Below, one piece after another: positions 43,609 to 53,917 of a stretch of 64,000 nucleotides of DNA (positions are counted from its first letter, which is position 1; every line of letters starts with the position of its first letter). Location of the stretch: positions 1 through 64,000 of the forward strand of contig MPUH01000193.1 in NCBI GenBank assembly GCA_001970955.1. Direction: 5' to 3'. Below the pieces are notes generated by a model. That model was not told where the DNA came from and did not search any database. It saw only the letters and a list, made by a program, of their open reading frames with translations. The position numbers and the translations under genes were made by a program. The stretch is from Stentor coeruleus. Taxonomy: Eukaryota; Ciliophora; Heterotrichea; Heterotrichida; Stentoridae.

Positions 43609-44802
43609 TTAGCTGATTATACATGCGGAATGGTCAACAATCATATTATGGAATTTCTTGCTTTTAGCCAAATATAATATTTTCTTATCAAGTAACTGTG
43701 GTAATTCTGCTTTATCAGTTTTTTGACAGTCCAAATAGCTCTGGACCCCATTATCACTTTTTTTAGTCCCTGAAATCTCATCTTTCCCAATTTTAGGTTT
43801 TATTTTCCCCCTCATAGGTGAATGAGTTTTCCTCACATCTTTTTTCCACTTTTTTTCTTTATATTCTATGCTATCACAATCCTTAGTTCTTCCTGATTTA
43901 TTATGTCGAGTTCTTTTTTGATTTGGTATATCAAGTGTTACTGCTTTTATGTTTTTATTAATAGACCAATCGAACTCATTTTTCAAACCCATTTTGTGTT
44001 TGATTTCTTCTAAACATTTTATGAAATAATCATAATTTGGATTTTCTTCATATATAAGTTTTCTTATGTAGTTAAACATATTGGAAAACTGTATAGGCCA
44101 ATCTTGGAAGAGATCTTGTTGATGATTTAGTTTTGAAACAAAACAAGCCTGCCATTTACTTATACCTTCTAAGCCTTGGACTGCACTTTCCCATGGGATA
44201 TGAGCATTTTTCAAAAATAACAATGTATAAAAAAGTGACTCTAAATCATCTCTTCGGCTTTGCTCATGACCAAGATGGCTATGAATCGATGCAAAATATA
44301 CACTCCCAACCGTACAAACATGATCTTTAAATGTTTTATGTACCTTTTTTCTAATATATTTACACGATAAGCCATAGTCCACTAAGTAAATTTGATCACC
44401 AGACAGAGATAAAAGCAGTTGCTCAGGTTTTATATCTCTATGTAAAATCCCTTTGGAATGTATGAATTTCAGCCTTTCTATCATTTGTTCAGCAATTTTT
44501 ACTACACAAGAAAGTGAAAAACCTTGCTTGTTTTCAAGCATTTCTCTATATAAATTATGCCCAAGAAGCTCAAGTACCATAAAATGCACATGGTTCCACT
44601 TCCCATTAGTATAAACTTCAGGTATCCCACTGCCTCCTGATAGTTTTTTTAAGATCTTTGCCTCTTTGGATACTTTGTGTCCACATTTTATGCTTATTTT
44701 TACTGCAACAGGCTTCAAAGTAGCAGTTTCATAGCCTCGGTAAACTTTTCCATATCCACCTGAATCTATCTTATCTGTTATCGTATAACCACCTATATTC
44801 AT
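43609..44802 (-). CDS. CK1-like Ser/Thr kinase
   Basis: 397 aa. Kinase domain about 6-285: SGGYGKVYRG, VAVKISIK, HRDIKPEQLLL and VDYGLSCKY (DYG in place of the common DFG), then SVYFASIHSHLGHEQSRRDDLESLFYTLLFL. This is the CK1 family pattern (G-x-x-x-FAS-x-x-x-H-x-G-x-x-x-SRRDDLES) without the usual APE motif. The C-terminal 110 residues are Lys/Ser-rich and disordered (GRTKDCDSIEYKEKKWKKD), probably regulatory. CK1 families are expanded in ciliates, so orthology cannot be assigned. IQYLLSLSGDQ-type active-site loop is slightly divergent, but the catalytic HRD Asp, Lys and DYG Asp are present. Confidence 0.92.
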   Translation of the reverse strand: MNIGGYTITDKIDSGGYGKVYRGYETATLKPVAVKISIKCGHKVSKEAKILKKLSGGSGIPEVYTNGKWNHVHFMVLELLGHNLYREMLENKQGFSLSCVVKIAEQMIERLKFIHSKGILHRDIKPEQLLLSLSGDQIYLVDYGLSCKYIRKKVHKTFKDHVCTVGSVYFASIHSHLGHEQSRRDDLESLFYTLLFLKNAHIPWESAVQGLEGISKWQACFVSKLNHQQDLFQDWPIQFSNMFNYIRKLIYEENPNYDYFIKCLEEIKHKMGLKNEFDWSINKNIKAVTLDIPNQKRTRHNKSGRTKDCDSIEYKEKKWKKDVRKTHSPMRGKIKPKIGKDEISGTKKSDNGVQSYLDCQKTDKAELPQLLDKKILYLAKSKKFHNMIVDHSACIIS

Positions 44803-46332
44803 TATAAAGCATTAATTAGAGTTTAGTTTTTTTTATTTTGATTAAAAAATTAAGATAAGATATGAATAAAGAAAATCTTTCTTTGTAAAGTTAAAAACAT
44901 ATTTATATGATAATTAGGGATAAAAAACTGTGGCTATGAATGAAATATGAAATATTAGCCTTGAGATGATACATATTTGTATATATCATTCGGGATAATT
45001 CTTAAGGGAGTAAGCATTTTGAGGAAAAGGCTTTTATGATATAAAAAGTTTTTTATATTTTATTAATATTGTTATTGAATTATGAAATACTTAAAGCTGA
45101 GAAATTATATTTGAAGTTTATATTGAAAATATTAAAGGATATTAATCGGAAAATAAAATTATGGGATGAATGAGAGAGAGGTAAAGGATTTCAATGAAAA
45201 GGAGTTTATGATAATGTTTTAAAGATATAATTTATATATAATGGCTGTTGAGTTTTTAGAAGAATAAAGGTAAGAGATTTTATGAATAGTTTAAAATTTG
45301 AAAGCTGTTGACATGATATTATTATTCTTCTACGATGGATTATTTAATAAATATCAGAATTAGGGATTTCTTTTGTAATTTGATTGAAATGCGATAGAAA
45401 ATAGATATAGAAGGGTATTTAAAGATAGTTTATGCTTGATATAGAATTTATTTGATTAGATAATGAAATATTATTGCTTTAGCTGATGTCAGCATACAAA
45501 TAATATATTATTAGCTTAATCCTTGTTAAGTATTATTAGTATATGATTTATGTATTAAATTATAATACATTTTTCATTTAGATTAGATTTTATTTAAATT
45601 TTATTATATATAATAGTAGTTAATATGATAATAAAGTTTGTATACACTTTTCCAAAATCAATATATAGATGAGTATAATTCTAATTAAACTTTAAACTTT
45701 AATAGTTTGCATTTGAAATATTGTTAAATAAGCATGAAAAGAAACTATTTTTATAAAAACTTAAATTTTGATTTCGCGATACTGTTATGTGTTTATAAGT
45801 GTTAAAAGCATAAGTTTATTTAAGATATATTATATATTCTTTTTAAACTTTATGGAATTAAAGTATAAAGTTTTTGTTAAATGCTGATGATATTATGATT
45901 CAGCATAGAAGATTTTATTTGGGAAATAAAAGTTTAAATACCTATGATTTATTAACAAGTATATTTACTTGTATATTCTAAGAAAAATAATTTTAAAGTT
46001 ATTTTATTACAAAATATGCTTTAACATGTTATGTTCAAAATGCTAATATGAAGAGAATTATTTTCTAATACTAATATATAATACAATAATTTACTTGTAA
46101 AAAAATATATATAATTTCAAAATATATTCAAACCCATCTAAACTATAATATTCATCATCTCAACTAATAAACTAAATCACAAAATAATTTTATCCCCAAA
46201 AGATTTACAAAAAACTTTATCCTATATTTCCCATAAAATTCAATATCTAATCCTCTAATTTTACTATAAGGTTTACACATAAAACCCAATAAAAATGTAA
46301 TTCATAAATAAACCTAATTCTTAACCTAAAGC
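44803..46332. other. Intergenic 1.5 kb, very AT-rich, no gene seen
   Basis: The longest gene-free stretch in the window, between two minus-strand genes. It is G/T-rich on + near 44803-45400 and C/A-rich at 46120-46332. The middle is near-pure A/T. No ORF, tRNA, repeat or mobile element was recognised. Confidence 0.6.
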
Positions 46333-48868
46333 CTATTTTTTCTTCTTATAAAACAGCCATTTCAATTTTTCAATTTGCATAAGTTCATTTTTAATAGATG
46401 ATATTCCTGAAACCACAACTATCTTACGTTTTTCTTTCCACATCCAAACATGTACAGTGCAATCATCTGCACTAACAATTGCAAAATTATCATCTGCAGT
46501 AATGAAAATAGACCATAATTTAGCTGAATATGTAAAAAGTATCGATTGCTGAGTTCCAGTTTGTTCATCCCATATTCTTACACTTTTATCATTAGATGCA
46601 GATATAATAAACTTCCCACATTTCGAAAAGTTAACCCCTGTCACTGCATCATTATGCCCAACTAGTTGCATTTTACTATTTTTCTTATCTAAATCCCATA
46701 TAATAATAGTATTATCCCCTGATCCTGATGCAGCTAATTGATCAGTATTAGAAACACAAACACATAAAACCATATTTTGATGACCATTTAATATAGATTC
46801 ACATGTTTTCATTTGAAAATTCCATATCCGTAATGTTTTATCTTCTGATACTGATATCAAAGTATTCTCTTTTATTTTTAAACCACGAATTGCCTTTTCA
46901 TGTCCTATAAAAGCATATATTTTAGTATATGTTTTAAGTTCCCATACTAGTATTGTTGCATCATCTGATCCTGATATAGCAAACTCATCATCTTTTATGA
47001 TTTCAATAGCATTAACAATATCATTATGACCATATAATATATATAATTCAGTATATTTATATAGATCATATACTCGAAGGGTTTTATCATATGATCCAGA
47101 AATGCAAAAGTCATTTTTTTTAGAAATTGCTAGGCATGATACTCTGCTTGTGTGCCCTTTAATATTGCATATAAACTCATTACTTTCAAAATTCCAAACT
47201 TTTATTGTTGAGTCATAGCATGCAGATATAATTAAATGATTGTTGCTTGTTACTAAAGATGATTTTATACTATATTGTTTTCCAACTAATTCAAGTTTTT
47301 GACATTTACTTACTGTATCCCATATTCTAGCAGTAGAATCATTAGCAAATGTTACAACAACTTTTCCATTTTTGAAAACACCAGCTGCGATAACAGGCTC
47401 ATTGTGTCCGTCCATAGATTCAATAAAATTCATCGATTGAATATCCCATTTATTGATACTTTTATCAGCTGATCCTGATAAAGCATATTTTCCATCGCTT
47501 GTCACAGCCAAACTCCTAACAGATCCATTATGTCCACACAATTTCCCTTTGGAAGTATATGTTTGTAGGTCCCACACATTTCCCTTTGGAAGTATACGTT
47601 TGTAGGTCCCATACAGTTATAGTTTTATCAAAACTTGATGATAATACGAATTTTCTATCAAATGTTATAAAAACACAAGATATTGTTTCAGTGTGATCCT
47701 GAAGGCAAGCTTGCTGGGATAAATTTACTAAATCCCAGACCCTAACTGTTTTATCTGCTGATCCTGACACAGCTATTTGATCATCTTTTGAAATAGAAAC
47801 ACTGTTTATTGCATCTGTATGGCCAACAAGGGTTACAATTAAATATTGCATTTGTAAATTCCATATTTTTAATGTTGTATCACTCGAACCTGATATACAG
47901 AAATTATTGCTTCTTGCTATATCAACACATTTTACTGCATTAGTATGACCAATTAATTTAAATAGGCTTTTAGAATTTATTAAATCCCAGATAATTAAGG
48001 TATTATCTTTTGAGGCTGATACTGCATTTAGACTATCATAAGTTATTGCTATACCCCAAACATAATCTGTATGCCCCTGGAGGATAGAATGTTGACTTCG
48101 GCTATCGATATTCCATATTATTACTGTTGTATCTGCAGAAGCTGAGAGTAAATATTTACCATCTGGTGTAAATGCTAGTCCAAAAATTTTATCAGTGTGA
48201 CCTTCAAGGAAAAATTCTTGGATTTCCTTTTCAACATTCCAAACCCTTATGATTTTATCATGTGATCCTGATGCTAAAAGCTTATCATCATATGATATAG
48301 CAACACAATATATAAATAAAGTATGCCCCTGAACACATAAATTATAATCAACATAAAGCTTCTCAACAGAATTACTCTGAATTAAATTTATTTCTTTTAA
48401 AAAATCAGTAGAATAATATTTTATAACATTGTCAGTGATTTCAAGAGATTTCTCAATATTATATGGATCAATGCAAGTTTTTATCACTTTTAGAATTTGA
48501 TCTTTCAAGTCTATATCAAAATAATCATTTTTTAAAAGTTTTTTGTATTCATAAGCAGCAGTATTAAGTCTTTTTAAAGCTTTATAACAAAAAGCTTGAA
48601 TTTTTTGTATATAATCTTGAGTTTCTATAGTAATTTGCTTTTTATATTCTTCGATGATGTCTATTCTGTTTTTGATTTCAGCTTCAAAGTCGATTCTTTC
48701 ATTGTCTGGAAGTTTGAATATAAATTCAGCTAAATCTGCCTTTGTTTTCCAATTTATATGGTTCATAGAATGTTCTCCTGCATGATCTTTGCAAAGATAT
48801 ATGCTTGAGCATCTACAAATCCATGTAGCTCTATTTTGGCACTTTGAGCATTTAAAGTATTTCGCCAT
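46333..48868 (-). CDS. B-box-like zinc finger plus multi-WD40 repeat protein
   Basis: One gene: a 37-bp tandem duplication at 47541-47614 splits it into two overlapping frames. With one copy removed it reads 832 aa. The N-terminus carries a B-box-like Zn motif, Cys7, Cys10, Cys18, Cys20, Cys26, His29, His33, His37 (CSKCQNRATWICRC...LCKDHAGEHSMNH). A helical stretch (about 50-165) follows. About 14 WD40 repeats then fill the rest, with very regular SGSADKTVRVWDL and GHTDxxxxV units, enough for two propellers. The substrate or partner is unknown; a scaffold or ubiquitin-related role is inference from B-box/WD40 combinations. A paralogue with the same N-terminus starts at 62827. The start lies 65 bp from a transposon remnant. 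Confidence 0.88.
47541..47614. repeat. 37-bp tandem duplication breaking the WD40 frame
   Basis: Copy 1 is 47541-47577 and copy 2 is 47578-47614, differing at about two bases (TATATG against TATACG). On the coding strand both read WDLQTYTSKGK. The extra 37 bp shift the frame; removing one copy rejoins SKGK to LCGHNGSVRSLAV. Either an unmerged assembly overlap or a recent mutation. Confidence 0.92.
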
Positions 48869-48925
48869 TTATTGTATATAAACAAAGAAATTTTAATATT
48901 TTTGATTAGAACTCACTAGAAATAT

Positions 48926-49693
48926 GATATTTTTGATTCATTGCAGTACTCCAGACGTATAACCAAACAATTGACAATCTACAAAAATGTTAGAAATCAA
49001 GAATAAAGAAGGAATTGCTCATTAAAACTTGGCAGCGCTTTCTATTTTAAACTAATTTAAGAGATTTAAAAATCTATTCCATAAGGCTCCTTTATTTATT
49101 CTCCACCAAATAAATCAGTTAAGATGTGATCTTATATTTGCAGTTCGTTGTGCTGCAGGTATATGAAGCTTAACATTATTCCGCGTTCCTTCAATTGCAT
49201 TAGTTGTTGCTCCACTTACTTGCTCACGAAATTCACTGAAATATGAGACGATAGTGTGGAAGAATGCCCTGTTAATGACATATTCTGAGTTACTCTAATT
49301 TTGTTAAGCCAGAGATACACAATAAGGAGAATTTCACAGCGATTCAGATTTTTTCTTAGTTCTTGCTTTCTACACCTATTATCACTATACTTATAGTAAT
49401 CGAAATTCTTCTGTAATTTGAGACTTGTTTTCCTGCATAAAGGGCATCTTTCCCTTTTAAGTAAAGTACTTTTATTCATTAAATCCACTTTGCAAGCAAT
49501 TTCATCACTTAAAATAGGTCAGAATTCTCTTAAGATTGGAAGTGTTTTTGAATAATTTGTAAAAAGATCCATACTTATCAATAAAGCCAGATTTTTAATT
49601 GATAAATGATGCTAAGTTTTGATTCTCTTTTTGATTTTTATATTTTTAGTATTCAGTTATACGTCTGGAGTACTGCAATGAATCCGATATTTT
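48926..49693 (-). mobile_element. Merlin (IS1016-like) DNA transposon remnant with TIRs and TSD
   Basis: A 752-bp element (48934-49685) bounded by 30-bp terminal inverted repeats at 48934-48963 and 49656-49685. The shared TIR begins GATTCATTGCAGTACTCCAG and is perfect over 29 bp; the first base is G on the right and T on the left. Both ends are flanked by the 8-bp direct repeat GATATTTT (48926-48933 and 49686-49693), matching the 8-9 bp target duplication of Merlin elements. Minus-strand translation shows a Merlin transposase N-terminus (MDLFTNYSKTLPILREF, then CPLC, EILLIVYLWLNK) and C-terminus (TTNAIEGTRNNVKLHIP, FIWWRINKGALW). The middle, where the first two catalytic Asp should lie, is missing, so it cannot be autonomous. 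Confidence 0.88.
49085..49589 (-). pseudogene. Truncated Merlin transposase inside the element
   Basis: On the minus strand from about 49573 (MDLFTNYSKTL) the frame reads to a TGA after ILREF, continues in frame to CPLCRKTSLKLQKNFDYYKY and EILLIVYLWLNKIRVTQNMSLTGHSS, then changes frame near 49230 to SEFREQVSGATTNAIEGTRNNVKLHIP and ends HLN-stop-FIWWRINKGALW. The N-terminal Cys pair (CPLC), the LIVYLWLN helix and the NxIEGTxNxxK/FIWRR-type end match IS1016/Merlin transposases. A stop, a frame change and an internal deletion make it non-functional. Confidence 0.8.
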
Positions 49694-49850
49694 TTTTGAT
49701 GAGGTAAGGATTCTACAATAGAATCGTTTGATATCTTAAGGAAAAATGTTGCAGAAGCAGATAGTTATAAAAGGAATTCAGGTTTATTTTTTTAAATTTA
49801 ATATTCAATAAACTTTCAAGGATATATAGTATTTATATATAAATTGCAAA

Positions 49851-50004
49851 TAAAGTGTTTTATCATTAGCGCTATATATAAAAAATACTTAAATTCAAAA
49901 AAAAAAAAATATATTTTATTGACTAAATAAAGTGTTTTATCATTAGCGCTATATATAAAAAATACTTAAATTCAAAAAAAAAAAAATATATTTTATTGAC
50001 TAAA
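49851..50004. repeat. 77-bp tandem duplication, non-coding
   Basis: Copy 1 is 49851-49927 and copy 2 is 49928-50004, both carrying the same poly-A run and GTGTTTTATCATTAGCGCTA segment. The copies appear identical. It lies in the spacer between the transposon remnant and the SleB-like gene. Confidence 0.9.
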
Positions 50005-50136
50005 TTTAAAAACCTACCCATTAATAACCTAATTTCAAATATGCAAAATCATATACAAATCAATAATTTTATTCTCTTCACTCCACATATGTTATTAAAT
50101 TCAAATCTCCTTAAAATTATAAAAATATTAACTAAC

Positions 50137-50511
50137 TTAATGTTCTCTAAAAAAGTAATGATTGCCTATTTGTTCTTTATACTCGAAATTAGGCCCTTCA
50201 TATCTAACAAATGCATTTCTTGTTGTAGCAAAATGTGTATAATTATTTGTTGGATGAAAGTTCTCAGATCTCATTTCATTAGCTATTTCTTCAGCAATAT
50301 GCCAAGCTCTAATATCTCCAGGATGAGTTGGATTTGCATCGATTTTATACCCATCATAACCTTTTCTACATATTTCATTAAAATCTTTACCACCTAAATA
50401 TCCTCTATTTAGTTTGGATCGATTATAAATAGTAGAAGCAACTGCACGCATTCCTACTTCCCCTTCTCCACGAGCCTCGTTATAAATTGTTCGTGTTAAA
50501 CCATCTGACAT
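50137..50511 (-). CDS. SleB-like cell-wall hydrolase, bacterial type
   Basis: 124 aa. It matches the catalytic domain of the cell wall hydrolase SleB family (Hydrolase_2): LTRTIYNEARGEGEVGMRAVASTIYNRSKLN carries the family signature A/Y-x-EARGE-x--GM-AVA--I-NR with the likely catalytic Glu in YNEARGE. The C-terminus HFATTRNAFVRYEGP...QIGNHYFFRE matches the Y-----G-----I--H-F end. SleB proteins cleave peptidoglycan (lytic transglycosylase-type). There is no signal peptide, so it may be cytosolic. Ciliates have no peptidoglycan, so a bacterial or phage origin by transfer is likely. Base composition, start context (AATATAATG) and absence of spacers match the host, so it is not a recent contaminant. 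Confidence 0.85.
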   Translation of the reverse strand: MSDGLTRTIYNEARGEGEVGMRAVASTIYNRSKLNRGYLGGKDFNEICRKGYDGYKIDANPTHPGDIRAWHIAEEIANEMRSENFHPTNNYTHFATTRNAFVRYEGPNFEYKEQIGNHYFFREH

Positions 50512-51426
50512 ATTATATTAAAAAAGTGTCTGCATTCTTTATCTTAAAAAAAAAAATGAAGAAATATTATTGCATATACGCTTGAAAGTTGTGCTTATAA
50601 TTTATTGGACTTCAAATTATATTTCTTATTTAAAGCATTTAGGATCCTTTTATACATATATAAAACTATCATATGTATTAAAATTATTCTGATTTGCTAT
50701 ATCTAATAGTCCACTATCAAGTAAAATATACAAATATTCACTCATAAACCTAATAAAATAATCAGTTTATATAATTTTGCTATATATATAAAGTCAAAAA
50801 ATCTTTCTAAATATCAAATCTAATACTAAATTTATATAAACCCATACAACTCTATATTTCCTTAAAATTCTAACAACCCTTATTTTTCTAAGCTATCTTA
50901 TAATAATTCTTACTTTATAATATACCTTAACACCCTAGTACCCTATATTATATCCAAATCAAAACCTAGCCTTAAACTTTTTTCTCTATTTTCTAAGCCC
51001 ATAACTCAAAAACTTACCTCTCGTATTGTTTGTGAGTATTAAAGTTTATTATTATATAAGATTTCAATTTCAAAAAGTTTATATTCAGATAGTGCATCAA
51101 GGCCATTTTGTGTTTTTATAGCAGGTTTTATAATGTGAAGTAAATATTTGATTTTTTTTTTAAGGATAAGGCTAGCTTTTCTGGATTGGGTTCTATTTCA
51201 GGAGATATGCTTTGTATATTATCTACAAATTATCAGTTCACAGTGAATATCCAACTAATAAATACACCCAAGCATAATCCCAACTACAATTTCTCACATA
51301 AAAAGTTATTTAACTATCATAAAAGCCATATCAAAAACTAATTCTAGCAAACCATAACATTTTTTACCAAAATTTCAATAAAATGCATATCCAACCTTAA
51401 TTTCTACCACATTATCTAACAAATAA
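50512..51426. other. Intergenic between divergent genes, no gene seen
   Basis: 915 bp of AT-rich spacer. The last 200 bp are C/A-rich on + and end in CAAATAAATG of the Hsp110-like gene. No RNA or repeat recognised. Confidence 0.6.
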
Positions 51427-53776
51427 ATGTCAGAATCTTTAGGAATAAGTATCGGAAGCCAAAACATCGTAATAGCCTCAGCAAGTAAATTATCAATCAA
51501 AATTATAACAAATGACCTTTCTAGCAAATCAACACCATCTATAGTAAGCTTTACCCCAAAACAAAGATTTATAGGTGAATCAGGCCATACCAGACTAATC
51601 ACAAACTTCAAAAACACAATATTATCTCCAACAAGATTCTTAGGAATAAAATCAAATAATCAAACTTTAGATGAAGAAAAAAAGTGGATTTCACATGAAT
51701 TAAATTTAGACAGTCCAGAAATACTTCATGAAATTTATTATGGGGGAGAAAAACATCATTTAAAAACTGAACAAGTAGTTGGAACACTTATAAAACATAT
51801 AAAAGATATAATCAGTGATAAAAATAACATCAAAATAACTGATTGTGTTATTTCAGTACCTGAATATTATAATGAAATTGAAAGAATTGCTTTATTAAAT
51901 GCTATTAATATAGCTGAAATCCCTTGTACGAAAATAATGAACGAAGGTACAGCTGCAGCTTTAAATTATGCATTTTATAATAATGCTTATTTTTCTAATA
52001 CTCCTCGAATAGTCTCTTTTACAGATTTAGGCCATAGTAAATTTTCAGTAACAATCGCCCAATTTACAAAAGACCAACTTCAAATCCTCGCACATGTTTC
52101 AGAAAAAAACCTTGGATGTCGTAATTTTGATTATATTTTAATAACTCATTTTGCAAAATGTTTTAAAACAAATCATATAATAGACATAATAAAAAACCAG
52201 AAAGCAAAAATCAGACTAGAACAAGAAACTGAAAGGCTTAGAAAAATCCTCACATCTTCAAATGAAAGTTTAATAAAAATTGATAATATTATCAACAGAT
52301 ATAATCTTAAGCAGAATATAACACGTGAAGAATTCGAAAATCTTTCTGTTGATCTTTTGAATAAAATTGATTTGGTTTGTAGAAAAGCTTTACAAATAGC
52401 TGGTGTTGATAGTGTTTATTCTGTTGAGATTTTAGGGGGAGGTTCTAGGATGCCATGTGTTCAAAATATTTATAAAAATGCATTTAAGGTAGAGATGGTA
52501 AATGAGAATGGAAATTTAGAAGAATTTGTCGCTCGTGGTTGTGCTATAGAAGCTGCTATTTTAAATCCACATATAAAAGTTAGAGATTTTATGGTTAAGG
52601 ATATAGTATATTATCCGATAAAATTCACATATTCATTATCTGGTGTAGATGATTTTACTGACTATCATGTTTTGTTTGATGAAAAGGAAATTTTTCCTAT
52701 AAAAAAAAATGTTATGTTGCAGAAGAATGGCCCGTTTAAGATTAGGTTTTATAATGAAATATCATCGTTATCTACAAGTGTTTATATAAAATGTCCTGAA
52801 GAAACTGATAATTATTATGTGAAAATACAGATTGAAATAGATAAAAATAGAGTTTTAAACATAAACAGTGTTGAAAAGGTTTTAGAAGATGAAATTGAAG
52901 AAAAAAATAGTTCTGATTTAGTAAAAAACCAATTTGAAGAAGCTAAAGGAAAAATTAATACCCTAAATCCAACCCAAACACCTTCCAAAACTTTTATTGA
53001 TTACAGTTTCGATCAACGTGGTTTAGAAAACCAAGAAATCCTTAATTTTATTGAACAAGAAAACAAATCTATAGCTCAAGACATTTATAACAAAATAACC
53101 TTAGAAAAGAAAAAAGAACTTGAAAACTATTTAGAAAGTTCGTTATCTAGTATAAAAACATGCCTTTATAGTTTTGTTACCCCAGAAAATACTCGTAAAA
53201 TCCTTAATGATATTGAAGATATAGAAACTTGGTTAGATGATGATTATATTGATACTACTGTAGAAGAATATGAAACCAGGCTTAATTTTCTTAAAAACAT
53301 TATGGAACCAATACTTAAAAGATGGGCATTTTATACAGGGATTCAATCAGTTATCGACAGTTTTGAAGGAACTCTTAAATATGCTTATCATATAATATCT
53401 GAATTTAACTTCAAATTTTCAGATAGTTGTGAAGAAGAAATCAAGTATTTTTTAAGGAAAACTCAAGAAGATGAGGAAGTTTTACGACATGTCAAAGAGT
53501 CTCTGAATGATTTAGAATATTCCAAAGATCCTGGAATGAGCTTAGAATACTTAGAAGAAAAAGTTAATGAGCTTAAAGATTTAACTTCTCAATATATAAA
53601 CAAATATAAAGAAAAATTGTATAAAGTCAAGTCAATGCATGAGACTAAAAGTGCTGAAGNAAGAAAAAGTTAATGAGCTTAAAGATTTAACTTCTCAATA
53701 TATAAACAAATATAAAGAAAAATTATATAAAGTCAAGTCAATGCATGAGACTAAAAGTGCTGAAGATAAATCATAA
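51427..53776 (+). CDS. Hsp110/Hsp70-superfamily chaperone
   Basis: With one copy of the N-joined duplication (53555-53765) removed it reads 747 aa and ends KSAEDKS. The N-terminal ATPase domain (about 1-380) starts MSESLGISIGSQNIVIA, in place of the GIDLGT phosphate loop. It has FTDLGHSKFSV for phosphate 2 and EILGGGSRMPCVQN for the adenosine motif. NEGTAAALNYA is typical of Hsp110/Hsp70. A beta-sandwich and a long helical C-terminal domain (about 520-747, with an acidic linker) follow, as in Hsp110/SSE. Hsp110s are nucleotide-exchange factors for Hsp70 and holdases. There is no signal peptide or KDEL, so it is cytosolic. The divergent first phosphate loop suggests a non-canonical member. Confidence 0.9.
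53555..53765. repeat. 105-bp duplication around a single N (contig join)
   Basis: 53555-53659 and 53661-53765 match except about one base (AAATTGTAT against AAATTATAT), flanking N at 53660. It shifts the frame at the end of the Hsp110-like gene. Confidence 0.95.
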
Positions 53777-53917
53777 ATCAATAAGAAATAAGGATAATAT
53801 GATGATAAGTTTTTATGCTTAATTTGAAAAGTAAATTTATCTATTTTCCTCAACACTTGAGAACTCATAGTCTAGCATTTTATAAATAAACTGTTTGTTT
53901 TTGCTAAGTAAATATTA

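Noticed and set aside
46333-48868. Two overlapping WD40 genes
   Set aside because: The break is a 37-bp tandem duplication; one copy gives one continuous propeller protein.
49216-49488. 90-codon minus-strand ORF as an independent host gene
   Set aside because: It lies within the TIR-bounded element and matches the N-terminal part of a Merlin transposase.
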